A stretch of 64,000 nt of DNA. Origin: Paenibacillus phyllosphaerae (lineage in GTDB: Bacteria > Bacillota > Bacilli > Paenibacillales > Paenibacillaceae). Where the stretch lies: contig NZ_JACHXK010000004.1 of assembly GCF_014192105.1 (NCBI RefSeq), positions 310,001 to 374,000 on the forward strand, written 5' to 3'. Each line of letters starts with the position of its first letter. Within the stretch, counting starts at the first letter, position 1. The notes under the pieces were generated by a model, which saw only the letters and a list, made by a program, of their open reading frames with translations, had not been told where the DNA came from and did not search any database. Shown in pieces: positions 35,789 through 44,776 of this stretch. Both the position numbers and the translations under genes were made by a program.

Positions 35789-36621
35789 GATGCTCCTCCT
35801 ATGCGGTGAACAAGCGCCAGTTGCTCCCGGTGCGTGCCATCCTTCCCGGCAGGCGTCTCCATTATGAAGGGGGTATCGGCAAGATCGGGATGCTGAAGCA
35901 GCCATTCGAAGCCTTCCCTTGGAATATGCCCTTCGCCGATGACGGCATGGCGGTCGCGCCGTTCGCCGGTGGGATACATCGAATCATTCAAGTGAAACGC
36001 CGCGATATGCTCCAAGATGTGAAGCTCCCGTGCCTTATCCAGCCATTCGGCGTCCCGCTCGCCGCGCCATACGCCGCTTGCAAACAGGTGGCAGGTGTCG
36101 ATACAGAAGCCGATCTTGTGCGGGTCCTGTGCGAGTTTGCGAATCTGGGCCAGCTCTTCAATCGTCATCCCCATGTCCGTATGATCGCCGGCTTGATTCT
36201 CGATGAGCAGCTTGGCCTTGCCGTTCCATTGCGATGCAACCGCGCTTAGCGTTAAGATGGCATTCTTATAGCCCTCCAGCGCATCCTCGCCTTTATATAC
36301 GCCAAAATGGACCACGACGCCAAGCGAACCGCATGCTTCCGCGATCGCAAGATCATTCAGCAAAGACAGCGCGGTCCGCTCCCGGTGTGCCGCATCTTCC
36401 GATGCGATATTCGTCGGATAGGGCGAATGGGTAATCGAAGCGATTCCGTTCGCCTTGCACAGCTCAGCGCACTTTGCCGCATCCGTCGGATCGAATGTTT
36501 TAATCGTGAGGCTACGCGGGTTCTTAGGAAAATACTGAAATGCGCTTGCGCCGATCTGCATCGCGCGCTTGGCCGCCATCTTATAGCCGCCTTGGGTCGA
36601 GACGTGACTGCCGGCTCTCAT
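35785..36621 (-). CDS. nfo: Deoxyribonuclease IV (AP endonuclease)
   Basis: A 278-residue TIM-barrel endonuclease that cuts DNA at abasic sites. Metal ligands are recognisable: H in SHVSTQGG near the start, THSPYP, HFG, E in LLIENQAGD, FCIDTCHLFASG, FHLNDS, and HAVIGEGHI with the late METP. These correspond to the three-zinc site of the Nfo family. It starts 7 bases after the mutM stop and overlaps the cREC gene. Following directly on a DNA glycosylase gene makes a base-excision-repair pair: the glycosylase creates the abasic site and Nfo incises it. Confidence 0.93.
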   Translation of the reverse strand: MRAGSHVSTQGGYKMAAKRAMQIGASAFQYFPKNPRSLTIKTFDPTDAAKCAELCKANGIASITHSPYPTNIASEDAAHRERTALSLLNDLAIAEACGSLGVVVHFGVYKGEDALEGYKNAILTLSAVASQWNGKAKLLIENQAGDHTDMGMTIEELAQIRKLAQDPHKIGFCIDTCHLFASGVWRGERDAEWLDKARELHILEHIAAFHLNDSMYPTGERRDRHAVIGEGHIPREGFEWLLQHPDLADTPFIMETPAGKDGTHREQLALVHRIGGAS

Positions 36622-36628
36622 CTTCCGA

Positions 36629-37444
36629 TTACCTGTCTTTCTGACAAGACGGACAGAAGAACATTTTGCGTGAGCTGATCTCGGCTTGCACGATTGTCCC
36701 GCCGCAACGCACGCAAGGCTCCCCGCCCCGGTCATAGACGCGGCAATGGTGGTTATATCCGCCCGTTACCGTATCCTCAGCCGTAATCGGCATTTCCATA
36801 TAACCGCCATGCGCTAGCGCGTCTTGCAGCATTTCATGCATTGAGGCATAGAGGCGCTCCCACGTGTTAGGCTCCAATTCCGGAATTTTCACATCCGGAC
36901 GCACTTCTGCAGCGAAGGCAATCTCATCCGCATAGCAGTTGCCGATCCCGGCCAGCACATGCTGATCCACCAGCGCCGTCTTAATCGCGCCGCGCTTGCC
37001 TTTGAACCGTTCCTTGAAACGCTCCAGCGTCAATCGCTTGTCTAACGGATCAGGTCCAAGATCGCGCAGCTGGTTCTCGGTCTCCTTCTGGCTGAGCAGA
37101 TGCAAATAACCAAGACGCAGTCCGATAAAGCGCAGCGTTCCTTTCTGGAACCGAATCGAGACTTGAACCGAGCGTTCCACCGGCTCGTCTTCCGGACCGA
37201 AATGAATCAATCCGCCGAGCATCAAATGAAGCAGCAGCCGCTTTCCGTTATCGAGGTGAAAAATAAGCATCTTGCCGCGTCGTTCAATGAACCAGACCGC
37301 ACGCCCTACAAGCTCTGCTTCGAACTGAGCCGGGTCCACATTGATGGATTTGGCTCTGGTAACTTCTGTGCCTTGGATCGTATTCCCGACGATAAGGCCT
37401 GACAATTGCTTCCGATAATGCTCCATTTCCGGCCATTCAGGCAT
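36629..37444 (-). CDS. mutM: Formamidopyrimidine-DNA glycosylase family protein (MutM/Fpg-like)
   Basis: A 271-residue DNA glycosylase/AP lyase. It has the catalytic N-terminal proline and E (MPEWPEMEHY, where MutM usually reads MPELPEVET), the conserved lysine in RRGKMLIFHLD (near residue 58), a helix-two-turn-helix with LVDQHVLAGIGNCYADEIAF, and the C-terminal zinc finger CVRCGG and CPSCQ. The start at 37444 is fixed because Pro must follow Met. The divergent WPEMEH start suggests a MutM-like paralogue that may prefer another oxidised base. Stop and nfo start are 7 bases apart. Confidence 0.88.
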   Translation of the reverse strand: MPEWPEMEHYRKQLSGLIVGNTIQGTEVTRAKSINVDPAQFEAELVGRAVWFIERRGKMLIFHLDNGKRLLLHLMLGGLIHFGPEDEPVERSVQVSIRFQKGTLRFIGLRLGYLHLLSQKETENQLRDLGPDPLDKRLTLERFKERFKGKRGAIKTALVDQHVLAGIGNCYADEIAFAAEVRPDVKIPELEPNTWERLYASMHEMLQDALAHGGYMEMPITAEDTVTGGYNHHCRVYDRGGEPCVRCGGTIVQAEISSRKMFFCPSCQKDR

Positions 37445-37502
37445 TGTAATCTTCCTTCCTGCCATGCTGCAGTTTCATATGTAGGGACAACATGTTCATC
37501 CG

Positions 37503-38333
37503 TTATGTAGTCGCGTTCTGATGTAGCTCGACGCGATGAATCCATTCAAGTAAAGCATGCAAATCCGGAATGATCTCATTCGCGGAACAGCCCGCCTGCG
37601 CGAGAAGTTCCTCATAATTCGATTTCGTTGCCAATCCCGTGAGCACTAGCACCGATCGGCAGCCCGCGGCCTGCCCGGCCGCAATATCCGTGAACGGATT
37701 ATCGCCGATAACCCATGCATCTGCAGCAGTCATGTCGAGCCGGTCGAGCGCAAACTTCATAAGAATCTCGGATGGCTTGCCGATCACGACAGGCTTCACG
37801 CCGGTCGCCCGCTCCAACATGGCGGCAATGGAACCCGCACCTGGCAGGAATCCGCCTTCGGATGGCAGCAATACGTCGGGATTGGTCAATATATATGCCG
37901 CTCCCTCGCGAATATATCGAATTGCATCAGCCAACCGTTCATAGGTGAGTGATCGATCCAGCCCTTGGATGACCACGTCAGGCTTATCAGCCACAATCGC
38001 AAGTCCGGCAGCCGCAACCGCCTCATGCAAACCGGTCTCTCCGATGATAAAGGCGCGACCGCCTGGGTATTGCGAAGCCGCGTACGCGCCGGCTGCTTGC
38101 GCCGAGGTGCACACGTCGGCTGCCTGAGCCGGAATGCCCATCCTCGCCAAGCGGTCGGCGACCACCTCAGGCGCTGCGGTCGAATTGTTCGTTACGAACA
38201 AATAGGGAATATCCCGCTCACGCAGCGAACGGATGAAATGATCTGCTCCATCAATCATCTGATTGCCGTGATATAAAGTCCCATCCAGGTCAATCATGAA
38301 TCCGGTCCGTGTCTGTCCTGCTTCTTCAGCCAT
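37503..38333 (-). CDS. HAD-IIA (NagD-like) sugar phosphatase
   Basis: A 276-residue phosphatase. Motif I is DLDGTLYHGN near residue 13, motif II TNNST near 45, motif III a lysine in VIGKPS, and motif IV GDNPFTDI near 212; the cap between motifs II and III is of the C2 type. Members dephosphorylate small sugar or nucleotide phosphates. Two ATGs are possible; the chosen one (38333) has AAGGAG 8 bases upstream, while the earlier (38354) overlaps the mrfB stop as ATGA and would add 7 residues. Lies within the repair gene unit, role there unknown. Confidence 0.8.
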   Translation of the reverse strand: MAEEAGQTRTGFMIDLDGTLYHGNQMIDGADHFIRSLRERDIPYLFVTNNSTAAPEVVADRLARMGIPAQAADVCTSAQAAGAYAASQYPGGRAFIIGETGLHEAVAAAGLAIVADKPDVVIQGLDRSLTYERLADAIRYIREGAAYILTNPDVLLPSEGGFLPGAGSIAAMLERATGVKPVVIGKPSEILMKFALDRLDMTAADAWVIGDNPFTDIAAGQAAGCRSVLVLTGLATKSNYEELLAQAGCSANEIIPDLHALLEWIHRVELHQNATT

Positions 38334-38350
38334 CTCATTCTCTCCTTGCT

Positions 38351-39787
38351 TCATCCGTGCAGCCGCTCCAGACGTGCACGCAGCCTGTCAATCCGTTTGC
38401 GGATGGCATCCAGCTCCGCTCGCTTCTTGGCGTCAAGCCGCAGCCCTGCCCACCTGGTGTGTGCAAGCGTTAGCGCGGTTTCTGCATAGCTGAGCGCAAA
38501 ACGGATCTGCTTCGTTTTATGTTCATGGTACATCGCCAGTTCAATATGCGCGTCCCAGTTGGGGTGCAGTGCACCCTCTTCTTCGAGTACAACCTTCTGC
38601 CACAATAACACAGCACGGGGCCAATTTCCACATTTCTTGTCCCGCTCTGCCAGTGAACATAGAATCTGCGAGGCGGCCGCCGGATGGTGTTCGAGCCTGG
38701 CATACAAAGCCTCTGCGGCATCCGTCATCCCCATTCGCTCCAGCCACAAACCTGTCCGCAGCGTCTCTTCTGCTCCTTCGGGATACGGGACCCGCCTGCC
38801 AAGCTCGCCGCCTAACAGATGACCGAATCGAATCGCCAGCACGGCAAGCGAAACCATATCGATCTCATTATGGGTGAAGACGCCCAATAACGGCTTAGGA
38901 TCTTGCTCGGCCAAATATTGAAAATAGATGCCCGGCGCCATCGATCCCGGCACATCATCGACCCGCGTGATGCCAAGACGCTCCTCTTCGATATGGCTGA
39001 GCTTGCAAGAAGCGAGCGTATTGCGCCAAACGCTGCGGGACGGATGCAGCAAATCGATATGAATCGGCTCCCAGCGGAATGTCCGAAATCCGTTAAGGAT
39101 GAGCCGATTGGACAGAACCGGCCAATCGAATGTACGCCCATTGTACGTGACGAGGTGCGTATAGGCATGCAGCTTATTCGTTAGGTAGCAGAGCATCGCC
39201 CGCTCCTCTGCCGGGTGCCGGATCAGCATTTGCTCCACGACAAACTGATCGCCTTGCACGAAGCCGAGTCCGACCATGAACGGCACATTGCCTGCCCCGA
39301 CGCCAAGTCCCGTCGTCTCCAAGTCGAAGAAGAGCATGCGTTCCGGGTGAACGGGGCTGATCGGGGTTCCCGGCGTGACGCGGCGCGCGCCAGCTGACTT
39401 CGCCTCGCTCCATAGTTCGAAGGAAGCGAGCCCCATTACCGATTCGTAGAGTTCGTCCAATCGATGAACCCCATGAAGATAGGTCATCGGATAACGGGTT
39501 TCCCGTAGCAGAAACTCGCCTTCTTCCGTCTTAGCCAGCCGAACGCGCATATCAGCCCATTCCGGAGAAAGCTTCTCTTCGTCTGGACCGGGTACATGTG
39601 CTACTTCGGGATGCTTTTCTGCATGGAACTCGGAGTGATCCGTTCGCCCATCCTGATGATGCTCATCCGTCTCGCTGCGAACTAGCGTCTGACTGTCTCC
39701 CCCCGATGCCGGCTGCTTCGCATCCGGTTGTTCGTTCTGGCTTGAGGCTCCCCTCAGCCTCATCATCCGTTCGCGCAAACTGCTCAT
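38351..39787 (-). CDS. mrfB: RNase H-like exonuclease of the MrfB (YprB) family
   Basis: A 478-residue protein. After a low-complexity Gln/Glu/His-rich N-terminus (about 1-75) comes a DnaQ-type exonuclease: MLFFDLETTGLG (DxE) near residue 150, THLVTYNGRTFDWPVL in the middle and a late HNEIDMVSLAVL. The C-terminal third is helical and TPR-like (ALYARLEHHPAAAS). In B. subtilis MrfB works with MrfA in repair of mitomycin C damage. It is next to mrfA with an ATGA overlap, the same pairing as yprA-yprB. Compared with the B. subtilis protein it has a longer N-terminal tail. Confidence 0.88.
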   Translation of the reverse strand: MSSLRERMMRLRGASSQNEQPDAKQPASGGDSQTLVRSETDEHHQDGRTDHSEFHAEKHPEVAHVPGPDEEKLSPEWADMRVRLAKTEEGEFLLRETRYPMTYLHGVHRLDELYESVMGLASFELWSEAKSAGARRVTPGTPISPVHPERMLFFDLETTGLGVGAGNVPFMVGLGFVQGDQFVVEQMLIRHPAEERAMLCYLTNKLHAYTHLVTYNGRTFDWPVLSNRLILNGFRTFRWEPIHIDLLHPSRSVWRNTLASCKLSHIEEERLGITRVDDVPGSMAPGIYFQYLAEQDPKPLLGVFTHNEIDMVSLAVLAIRFGHLLGGELGRRVPYPEGAEETLRTGLWLERMGMTDAAEALYARLEHHPAAASQILCSLAERDKKCGNWPRAVLLWQKVVLEEEGALHPNWDAHIELAMYHEHKTKQIRFALSYAETALTLAHTRWAGLRLDAKKRAELDAIRKRIDRLRARLERLHG

Positions 39788-42069
39788 GACGGCACCTTCG
39801 CCATGTCGATCAGATCAAGGGCAAGCGATTTGCCGAGCAGCCCGACCTCTTCGATCGGCCCGACGCAGGCCGGACAGCCGCTAAGGCATGTGCAGGAAGC
39901 GATCAAGGACTTGGCTCTGCCCAGAAGTTCATCGTGCACATGGAACAACCGCTCGCTAAGGCCAATTCCGCCCGGGTATCGGTCGTAGAAATAGATGGTC
40001 GGCAGCTTCGTGTGCACGGCCTTCACTTGAGGGACGACGCGAATATCCAGCGGGTCGCACATCAGGTAGAGCGGCGCGATGTGAACGAGCACGTTCGCGA
40101 GCCCGAGCAGCGCCTGCTGCATATCATTCGTGCTCTTCGTGGCGGCAGCCTCTTCGCTGAAGGAGAACCAGTAGCCGCTTGTATGCAGCTCTTCTTCCGG
40201 CAGATGAATCGGACCGGAACCGATATTCTCATGCGTTCGGAGGCGGATTTTTTTGAAAATCGTCGCCTTCGCGTTGATCGTCACCTCGCCGTACTGACGC
40301 ATCAGCTCGCCGCTCAGCTGCTCCTTATCGACATGTAACACCTTCAGCTCGACGGCCATATTAGCGTCCGTGTAATAGTCCACGTCCACTTCGCGCACAT
40401 ATGCTTTTTTCTCCGGATAATCGAGCTTCTCCACCTGGTACTGGACGCCTTCGTGGATATAGATCGCTTCGTCGTGTATAAGCGTCGGAGCGCTGAAGCG
40501 GTCCACCTCACCGAGCACTCTGCTGCCTTCCGTCATATCGATGATAATAAAATTCTCCTGCGCGGCCGAACGAAGTGATATCCCGTGCGCCGGGAACGAT
40601 TGCTCCATCCAATACCAGCGGTTCTTCACTTGATGCAGAACCTTCTCTTCCACGAGGAATTCCAGCATATGCTCAAGCGGCTCGCTGCCGAACAGCTCAC
40701 CGGCTTCGAAAGGCAGCTCATAGGCCGCGCATTTCACATGGTCGATGAGAATCAGCAAGTTATCCGGGTGGATGAGCGCCCGTTCCGGCGGTTGATTAAA
40801 GAAGAAGTCCGGGTTCGAAATCATATATTGGTCCAGCGGGTTGCTGCTTGCGACCAAGAACGTGACCGACGTTCCGGCACGGCGTCCAGCCCGTCCGGAC
40901 TGCTGCCATGTACTGGCGATCGTGCCCGGATACCCGTTCATGACGCAAGCCTGCAATTGTCCGATATCGATGCCAAGCTCGAGCGCATTGGTGCTGACGA
41001 CGCCGCGAATCTCGCCGCTGCGCAATCCTCGCTCGATCTCCCGGCGCAGCTTCGGCAAATAACCGCCCCGGTAACCGCGGATCGTCTTCGTGCCGAGCTC
41101 ATTCTTCACGATCTCCTGCAGATACGTGAGCAGTAATTCCACACGCACTCGGCTCCGTGCAAATACAATGGTCTGCACGCCTTGTTTCAGCAGCTGTCCG
41201 GCCAGACGCTGCGTCTCGAGCACGCTGCTTCTGCGAATGCCCAGCTGTTTGTTCACGACCGGCGGATTGTAGCAGACAAAATGCTTCTCGCCTACAGGCG
41301 CGCCATTGTTCGCCACAAGCGTCACCTGCTCGCCGATCAAGCGCTCCGCATGCTCCTTCGGGTTGTCCACGGTGGCCGAAGCGCAAATAAACTGCGGGCT
41401 CGAACCGTAAAATTTGCAAATCCGCTTCAGTCTGCGGATGACGTTGGCGACATGGCTTCCGAATACGCCTCTATACGAGTGCACCTCGTCGATAACGATA
41501 TATTTGATATTCTCGAACAGTTTGACCCACTTGGTATGATGCGGCAGTATGGCCGAATGCAGCATATCCGGGTTCGTCACGACAATATGACCCGCATTGC
41601 GAATGACCTGACGAACGGTTGGCGGCGTATCGCCATCGTACGTGCTGGATTTGATGTCGACGTCCATAGCGGCGGCTAGTTCCTGCAGCTCTGCGACCTG
41701 ATCCTGGGCAAGCGCCTTGGTCGGGAACAGGTAGAGCGCCCGACCGCTGTCATTCTCGAGCAGCGACTGAAGTACGGGCAAGTTATAGCAGAGCGTCTTG
41801 CCGGATGCCGTCGGCGTTACAGTGACGACGTGCTCGCCACGGCGGACGGCGCGATACGCGTCAGCCTGATGGATATACAGCTCGCGGATGCCCTTGGTAC
41901 CCAATGCGCCCACAAGCTTCGGATGAATGTCCCCTGGCAGGCTTGCCGTAATGGCTTCGCGCGGCGGTAACGTATGCCAATGCGTTACATTCTCCATGAT
42001 TTCCGGCTGCTGCTTCAGCAGATGCAGCCACTCGTCCAAACCGGACGTTTTCCCCGTCCACCGGTTCAT
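39784..42069 (-). CDS. mrfA: MrfA (YprA) superfamily 2 DNA helicase
   Basis: A 761-residue helicase. Motif I is TPTASGKTLCYN near residue 85, motif II DEVH near 195, motif III SATVDNP, and motif VI QSGRAGRRAG near 400. The C-terminal DUF1998 region carries CTCLSGCPACVGP, a four-cysteine metal site. MrfA unwinds 3'-tailed DNA and with MrfB excises mitomycin C adducts in B. subtilis. AAGGGGAG precedes the ATG. It is the first gene of an eight-gene run to the methylase at 33.7 kb. A weak LexA-like site lies in its promoter spacer. Confidence 0.92.
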   Translation of the reverse strand: MNRWTGKTSGLDEWLHLLKQQPEIMENVTHWHTLPPREAITASLPGDIHPKLVGALGTKGIRELYIHQADAYRAVRRGEHVVTVTPTASGKTLCYNLPVLQSLLENDSGRALYLFPTKALAQDQVAELQELAAAMDVDIKSSTYDGDTPPTVRQVIRNAGHIVVTNPDMLHSAILPHHTKWVKLFENIKYIVIDEVHSYRGVFGSHVANVIRRLKRICKFYGSSPQFICASATVDNPKEHAERLIGEQVTLVANNGAPVGEKHFVCYNPPVVNKQLGIRRSSVLETQRLAGQLLKQGVQTIVFARSRVRVELLLTYLQEIVKNELGTKTIRGYRGGYLPKLRREIERGLRSGEIRGVVSTNALELGIDIGQLQACVMNGYPGTIASTWQQSGRAGRRAGTSVTFLVASSNPLDQYMISNPDFFFNQPPERALIHPDNLLILIDHVKCAAYELPFEAGELFGSEPLEHMLEFLVEEKVLHQVKNRWYWMEQSFPAHGISLRSAAQENFIIIDMTEGSRVLGEVDRFSAPTLIHDEAIYIHEGVQYQVEKLDYPEKKAYVREVDVDYYTDANMAVELKVLHVDKEQLSGELMRQYGEVTINAKATIFKKIRLRTHENIGSGPIHLPEEELHTSGYWFSFSEEAAATKSTNDMQQALLGLANVLVHIAPLYLMCDPLDIRVVPQVKAVHTKLPTIYFYDRYPGGIGLSERLFHVHDELLGRAKSLIASCTCLSGCPACVGPIEEVGLLGKSLALDLIDMAKVPS

Positions 42070-42111
42070 GTCTTTCTCCCCTTTACCCTTCCGTGTTCAA
42101 GCTATCTCTCT

Positions 42112-42140
42112 ATTGTACAGAATGCATGTTCGTGCCGCAA
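42112..42140 (-). promoter_or_regulatory. Candidate mrfA promoter with a LexA-like half-degenerate box in the spacer
   Basis: On the minus strand TTGCGG and TACAAT are separated by 17 bases. Inside the spacer is CGAACATGCATTCT (42119-42132), which keeps the left half of the LexA operator and has A in place of the first G of the right half. The placement is the same as at the other two SOS promoters here. Confidence 0.4.
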
Positions 42141-42216
42141 TGGGAATCAAAGAGCCGCTCCTCCCATCTTCAGGAAAGAACGGCTTAATTCGTTCATCTA
42201 TCGAGATTTGCCCTAT

Positions 42217-43191
42217 TTAGACATGAGGAGGCTCCCACGTTTTTTTGTTCCAGCCGATCTGCTCACGCAGCACGTTCAGATCCCGGTCCAAGGTTACCGC
42301 GACGCCGAAAGGCATCTTATGATTATGCCAGAACCGAATATCGCTCCAAATCACCTCGTACCCTTCAATCTGCTCTTGCACCTTCACATGAATCCGGTCA
42401 GCAAAACCAAGGAATACCTTAACGCCGTCCGTTGTCATCGTCGCCTTGGCTACGGGAGACAGCAGTTCCGTTCGCGTCCGCTGGATCTCCGCTTCAACCG
42501 TGATCTGATTGCCTCGTACGCGGCCGATTACATATCGATCGCGCGTCTCTACGACGAATTGCCAGGAACGGCCTGACAAGCTGGGCAACAGCGTAATTTC
42601 GCCGCTCCCTGCTTCGAATTGGTTTCGCAATTTGCTCACCGTTTGCCTGCTGACTAAGGTTCGCCATCCGATATACAGCAAGGTCAGAACATAGACCGTA
42701 ACGAATAACGGCGCCGGAGGCATAACATCCGCAGCCCATAGCACTGCAGCGGCAGCGTGAAGACCGAACAGATAAGGATCGAACAAGCATAAGACGTCCA
42801 GATGCCACCACTTGCGCGAGAAGGGCCGTAAGCATTGCACGCCGTATGCATTAAACAGATCCAACGTAATATGAAAGCAAACCGCGATGAACGTCCATAG
42901 CCAAATCGTTCCGAAATGCGCCCATTGGTTCGAGAGCGCCGTTGCGGCCAGACCGAACAACAACGACCAACAGAGCGGCGCAGGCAGCGAATGCGTAATC
43001 CCCCGGTGATTGCGAATATACGACGGCTGACCCTTGAGGCGCATGACAGAGTCAAAATCCGGCGCATGGCTCCCGATCATTGTCGCGCCCAGTACCGCAA
43101 AGATCAGTTCAGGATTCGCCGCAACGTGCGGATCGACCATCGACAGTCCCGCCAGCGTGACGCCGAACAACAGGTGGCTTCCAGTATCCAC
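42217..43191 (-). CDS. Membrane-bound metal-dependent hydrolase, YfhP/YdjM-like
   Basis: A 324-residue protein. Metal-binding motifs of the YdjM superfamily are present: MDTGSHLLFG at the N-terminus, GSHAPDFDSV near residue 50, HRGITHSLPA near 70 and FHITLDLFNAYG near 110, set among 4-5 transmembrane helices; the last 130 residues are soluble. The related B. subtilis YfhP negatively affects expression of the adjacent yfhQ (mutY). I chose a GTG start at 43191, 9 bases after GGGAGG, giving the family's MDTGxH start; an ATG three codons earlier abuts the SD. It precedes no repair gene here. Confidence 0.75.
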   Translation of the reverse strand: MDTGSHLLFGVTLAGLSMVDPHVAANPELIFAVLGATMIGSHAPDFDSVMRLKGQPSYIRNHRGITHSLPAPLCWSLLFGLAATALSNQWAHFGTIWLWTFIAVCFHITLDLFNAYGVQCLRPFSRKWWHLDVLCLFDPYLFGLHAAAAVLWAADVMPPAPLFVTVYVLTLLYIGWRTLVSRQTVSKLRNQFEAGSGEITLLPSLSGRSWQFVVETRDRYVIGRVRGNQITVEAEIQRTRTELLSPVAKATMTTDGVKVFLGFADRIHVKVQEQIEGYEVIWSDIRFWHNHKMPFGVAVTLDRDLNVLREQIGWNKKTWEPPHV

Positions 43192-43316
43192 AGGCCTCAT
43201 CCTCCCTACCAACGTTACAACTTTTACTCGCATCATAACGTTCGATCGTCAGCGGATCATTTGCGCCAGTTAATGATTTTGTAACCGGACAAGCCTGGTT
43301 TGCAATATCATCCATG

Positions 43317-43347
43317 TGCATATTCGGCACTAGCCTGTCACATGCTA
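43317..43347 (+). promoter_or_regulatory. Sigma-G-type promoter of tlp
   Basis: TGCATA fits the sigma-G -35 consensus TGMATA, and CATGCTA (6 of 7 to CATWHTA) follows after 18 bases. The start codon of tlp is 58 bases downstream. This agrees with forespore expression of tlp in B. subtilis. Confidence 0.55.
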
Positions 43348-43405
43348 TTGCGGGTTGAACAGCAACCTCATCAAGTTATCAAGCATCTATAGGAGGAATG
43401 ACCCC

Positions 43406-43615
43406 ATGGCTAAACCAGACAATCGCGCAGACAATGCCGAGCACTTGCAGCAGCACGTGCAAAATACGCTTCATAACCTTCATGAAGCCGAACAATACTT
43501 GGATGAGCATGCAGACGAAATCTCTGCTACCGAGCTGCAAGACATCCAAGAGAAGAACGAGAATCGGAAGAACAGCATCTCGAAATTCAAGTCCGAAATT
43601 AAAGATGAGACTTAA
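43406..43615 (+). CDS. tlp: Small acid-soluble spore protein Tlp
   Basis: A 69-residue charged helical protein beginning MAKPDNRADNAEHLQQHVQN and containing EKNENRKNSISKFKSEIKDE. This is the Tlp family of minor forespore proteins; it has no catalytic motif. AGGAGGAATGACCCC precedes the ATG, and a sigma-G-like promoter lies upstream, so it should be made late in the forespore. Its presence shows an endospore former. A terminator follows. Confidence 0.92.
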   Translation: MAKPDNRADNAEHLQQHVQNTLHNLHEAEQYLDEHADEISATELQDIQEKNENRKNSISKFKSEIKDET

Positions 43616-43641
43616 TCGGCGTTATCTGCAGTTGTAACGAC

Positions 43642-43692
43642 AATACCCCTGCATAAGCTGAATGATCAGCCCGCGCAGGGGTATTCCTTTTA
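43642..43692 (+). terminator. Terminator of tlp
   Basis: AATACCCCTGC (43642-43652) pairs perfectly with GCAGGGGTATT (43675-43685), followed by CCTTTTAT on the plus strand. Confidence 0.8.
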
Positions 43693-43699
43693 TGTAGAC

Positions 43700-44632
43700 T
43701 TATCCTCGTTCCGGTCTGGTAATCGCGATCTCCGAATAATCCTCGGCCGCTCTTGTATCGGGAATGAGCGTTTGAGCCGCTTGCACAAGCTGTTCCACAT
43801 CTTCCGCGCATAGTCTGGAGCTGAAATGCGTGAGCACGAGCGTCTTCACATTGGCTTCCAAAGCTATCTGGGCCGCCTGCATCGAAGTCGAATGTCCGTA
43901 GGCAGCTGCCTTCTCCTCCATTCCAGGTGCAAAAGTCGCCTCATGGACGAGCAAATCCGCATCCTTGGCGAGCGCAATGGCGGCATCACATGGCGATGTA
44001 TCACCGAGAATCGTGACGATGCGCCCTTTCAGCGGCTTCCCCGCCACTTCACTGCTTCGAATCCAAGTGCCGTCTGCAAGCTGCACGTCCTCGCCCCGCT
44101 TCAGTTGCCCGTATTCCGGACCCGGCTTAAGACCGAACTCGGCGAGACGCTCCAGCTTGAGCGGTCCGGGCGACTCCTTCTCTTCGATCCGGTAACCGTA
44201 ACAGGGCAGGCGATGAACGAGCGTGTCGGCCGTCACCTTGAACCGGTCATTCTCCAGAATGAGTCCAGGTTCAACTTCACGGATCGTGAACTCATATTCC
44301 AGATGGGTTCCGCTTAAGGCGAATACCCCTTCAATGAAGGCTTTAATACCAGGCGGGCCGATCAATTCAAGCGGCACTGCCCCCTCGAAATACGATCTGC
44401 TGCTGAGAAGCCCTGGCAATCCGTAGATATGATCGCCATGCAAATGGGTGATGAAAATTTTCTCCAGCCGGTTCAGCTTTAGCTTGCTGCCCAGCATCCG
44501 ATGCTGCGTGCCCTCTCCTGCATCGAACAACCAAAATACATGGAGCGGATCCGGTAGCACAAGTGCCGCGGCGGTCACATTCCTCGTCTTCGTCGGCCTG
44601 CCTGCACTTGTTCCTAGAAACATCAGTTGCAT
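43700..44632 (-). CDS. rnz: Ribonuclease Z
   Basis: A 310-residue MBL-fold endonuclease that trims the 3' ends of tRNA precursors. The zinc site THLHGDH is at residues 62-68, with later ligands in GDTSPCD (near 211) and THFSSR (near 269). The exosite arm region near residues 150-180 (CYGYRIEEKESPGPLKLERL) is typical of the short form. Length is normal for rnz. It lies downstream of metH on the same strand with a 144-bp gap that contains a hairpin. Confidence 0.93.
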   Translation of the reverse strand: MQLMFLGTSAGRPTKTRNVTAAALVLPDPLHVFWLFDAGEGTQHRMLGSKLKLNRLEKIFITHLHGDHIYGLPGLLSSRSYFEGAVPLELIGPPGIKAFIEGVFALSGTHLEYEFTIREVEPGLILENDRFKVTADTLVHRLPCYGYRIEEKESPGPLKLERLAEFGLKPGPEYGQLKRGEDVQLADGTWIRSSEVAGKPLKGRIVTILGDTSPCDAAIALAKDADLLVHEATFAPGMEEKAAAYGHSTSMQAAQIALEANVKTLVLTHFSSRLCAEDVEQLVQAAQTLIPDTRAAEDYSEIAITRPERG

Positions 44633-44676
44633 CCGAATCGTTCCTTTCCGCCTAATCTATTGCGCCGTGTATAGCA

Positions 44677-44719
44677 ATACCCTCCATTGCACGGAATATA
44701 CCGCGCTCATGGAGGGTAT
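44677..44719. repeat. 11-bp perfect inverted repeat between rnz and metH
   Basis: ATACCCTCCAT (44677-44687) and ATGGAGGGTAT (44709-44719) can form a hairpin with a 21-base loop. No T-run follows on either strand, so a plain intrinsic terminator is unlikely; it may be a pause or protein-binding site before rnz. Confidence 0.4.
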
Positions 44720-44776
44720 GCGTTCGAAGTACGGCATATTCAGTCTCCTTAAGTTAAGAGACAGAAGTTGTCCGCC

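Noticed and set aside
37445..37502. LexA box upstream of mutM
   Set aside because: GAACATGTTG lacks the four-base spacing between GAAC and GTTC that LexA needs.
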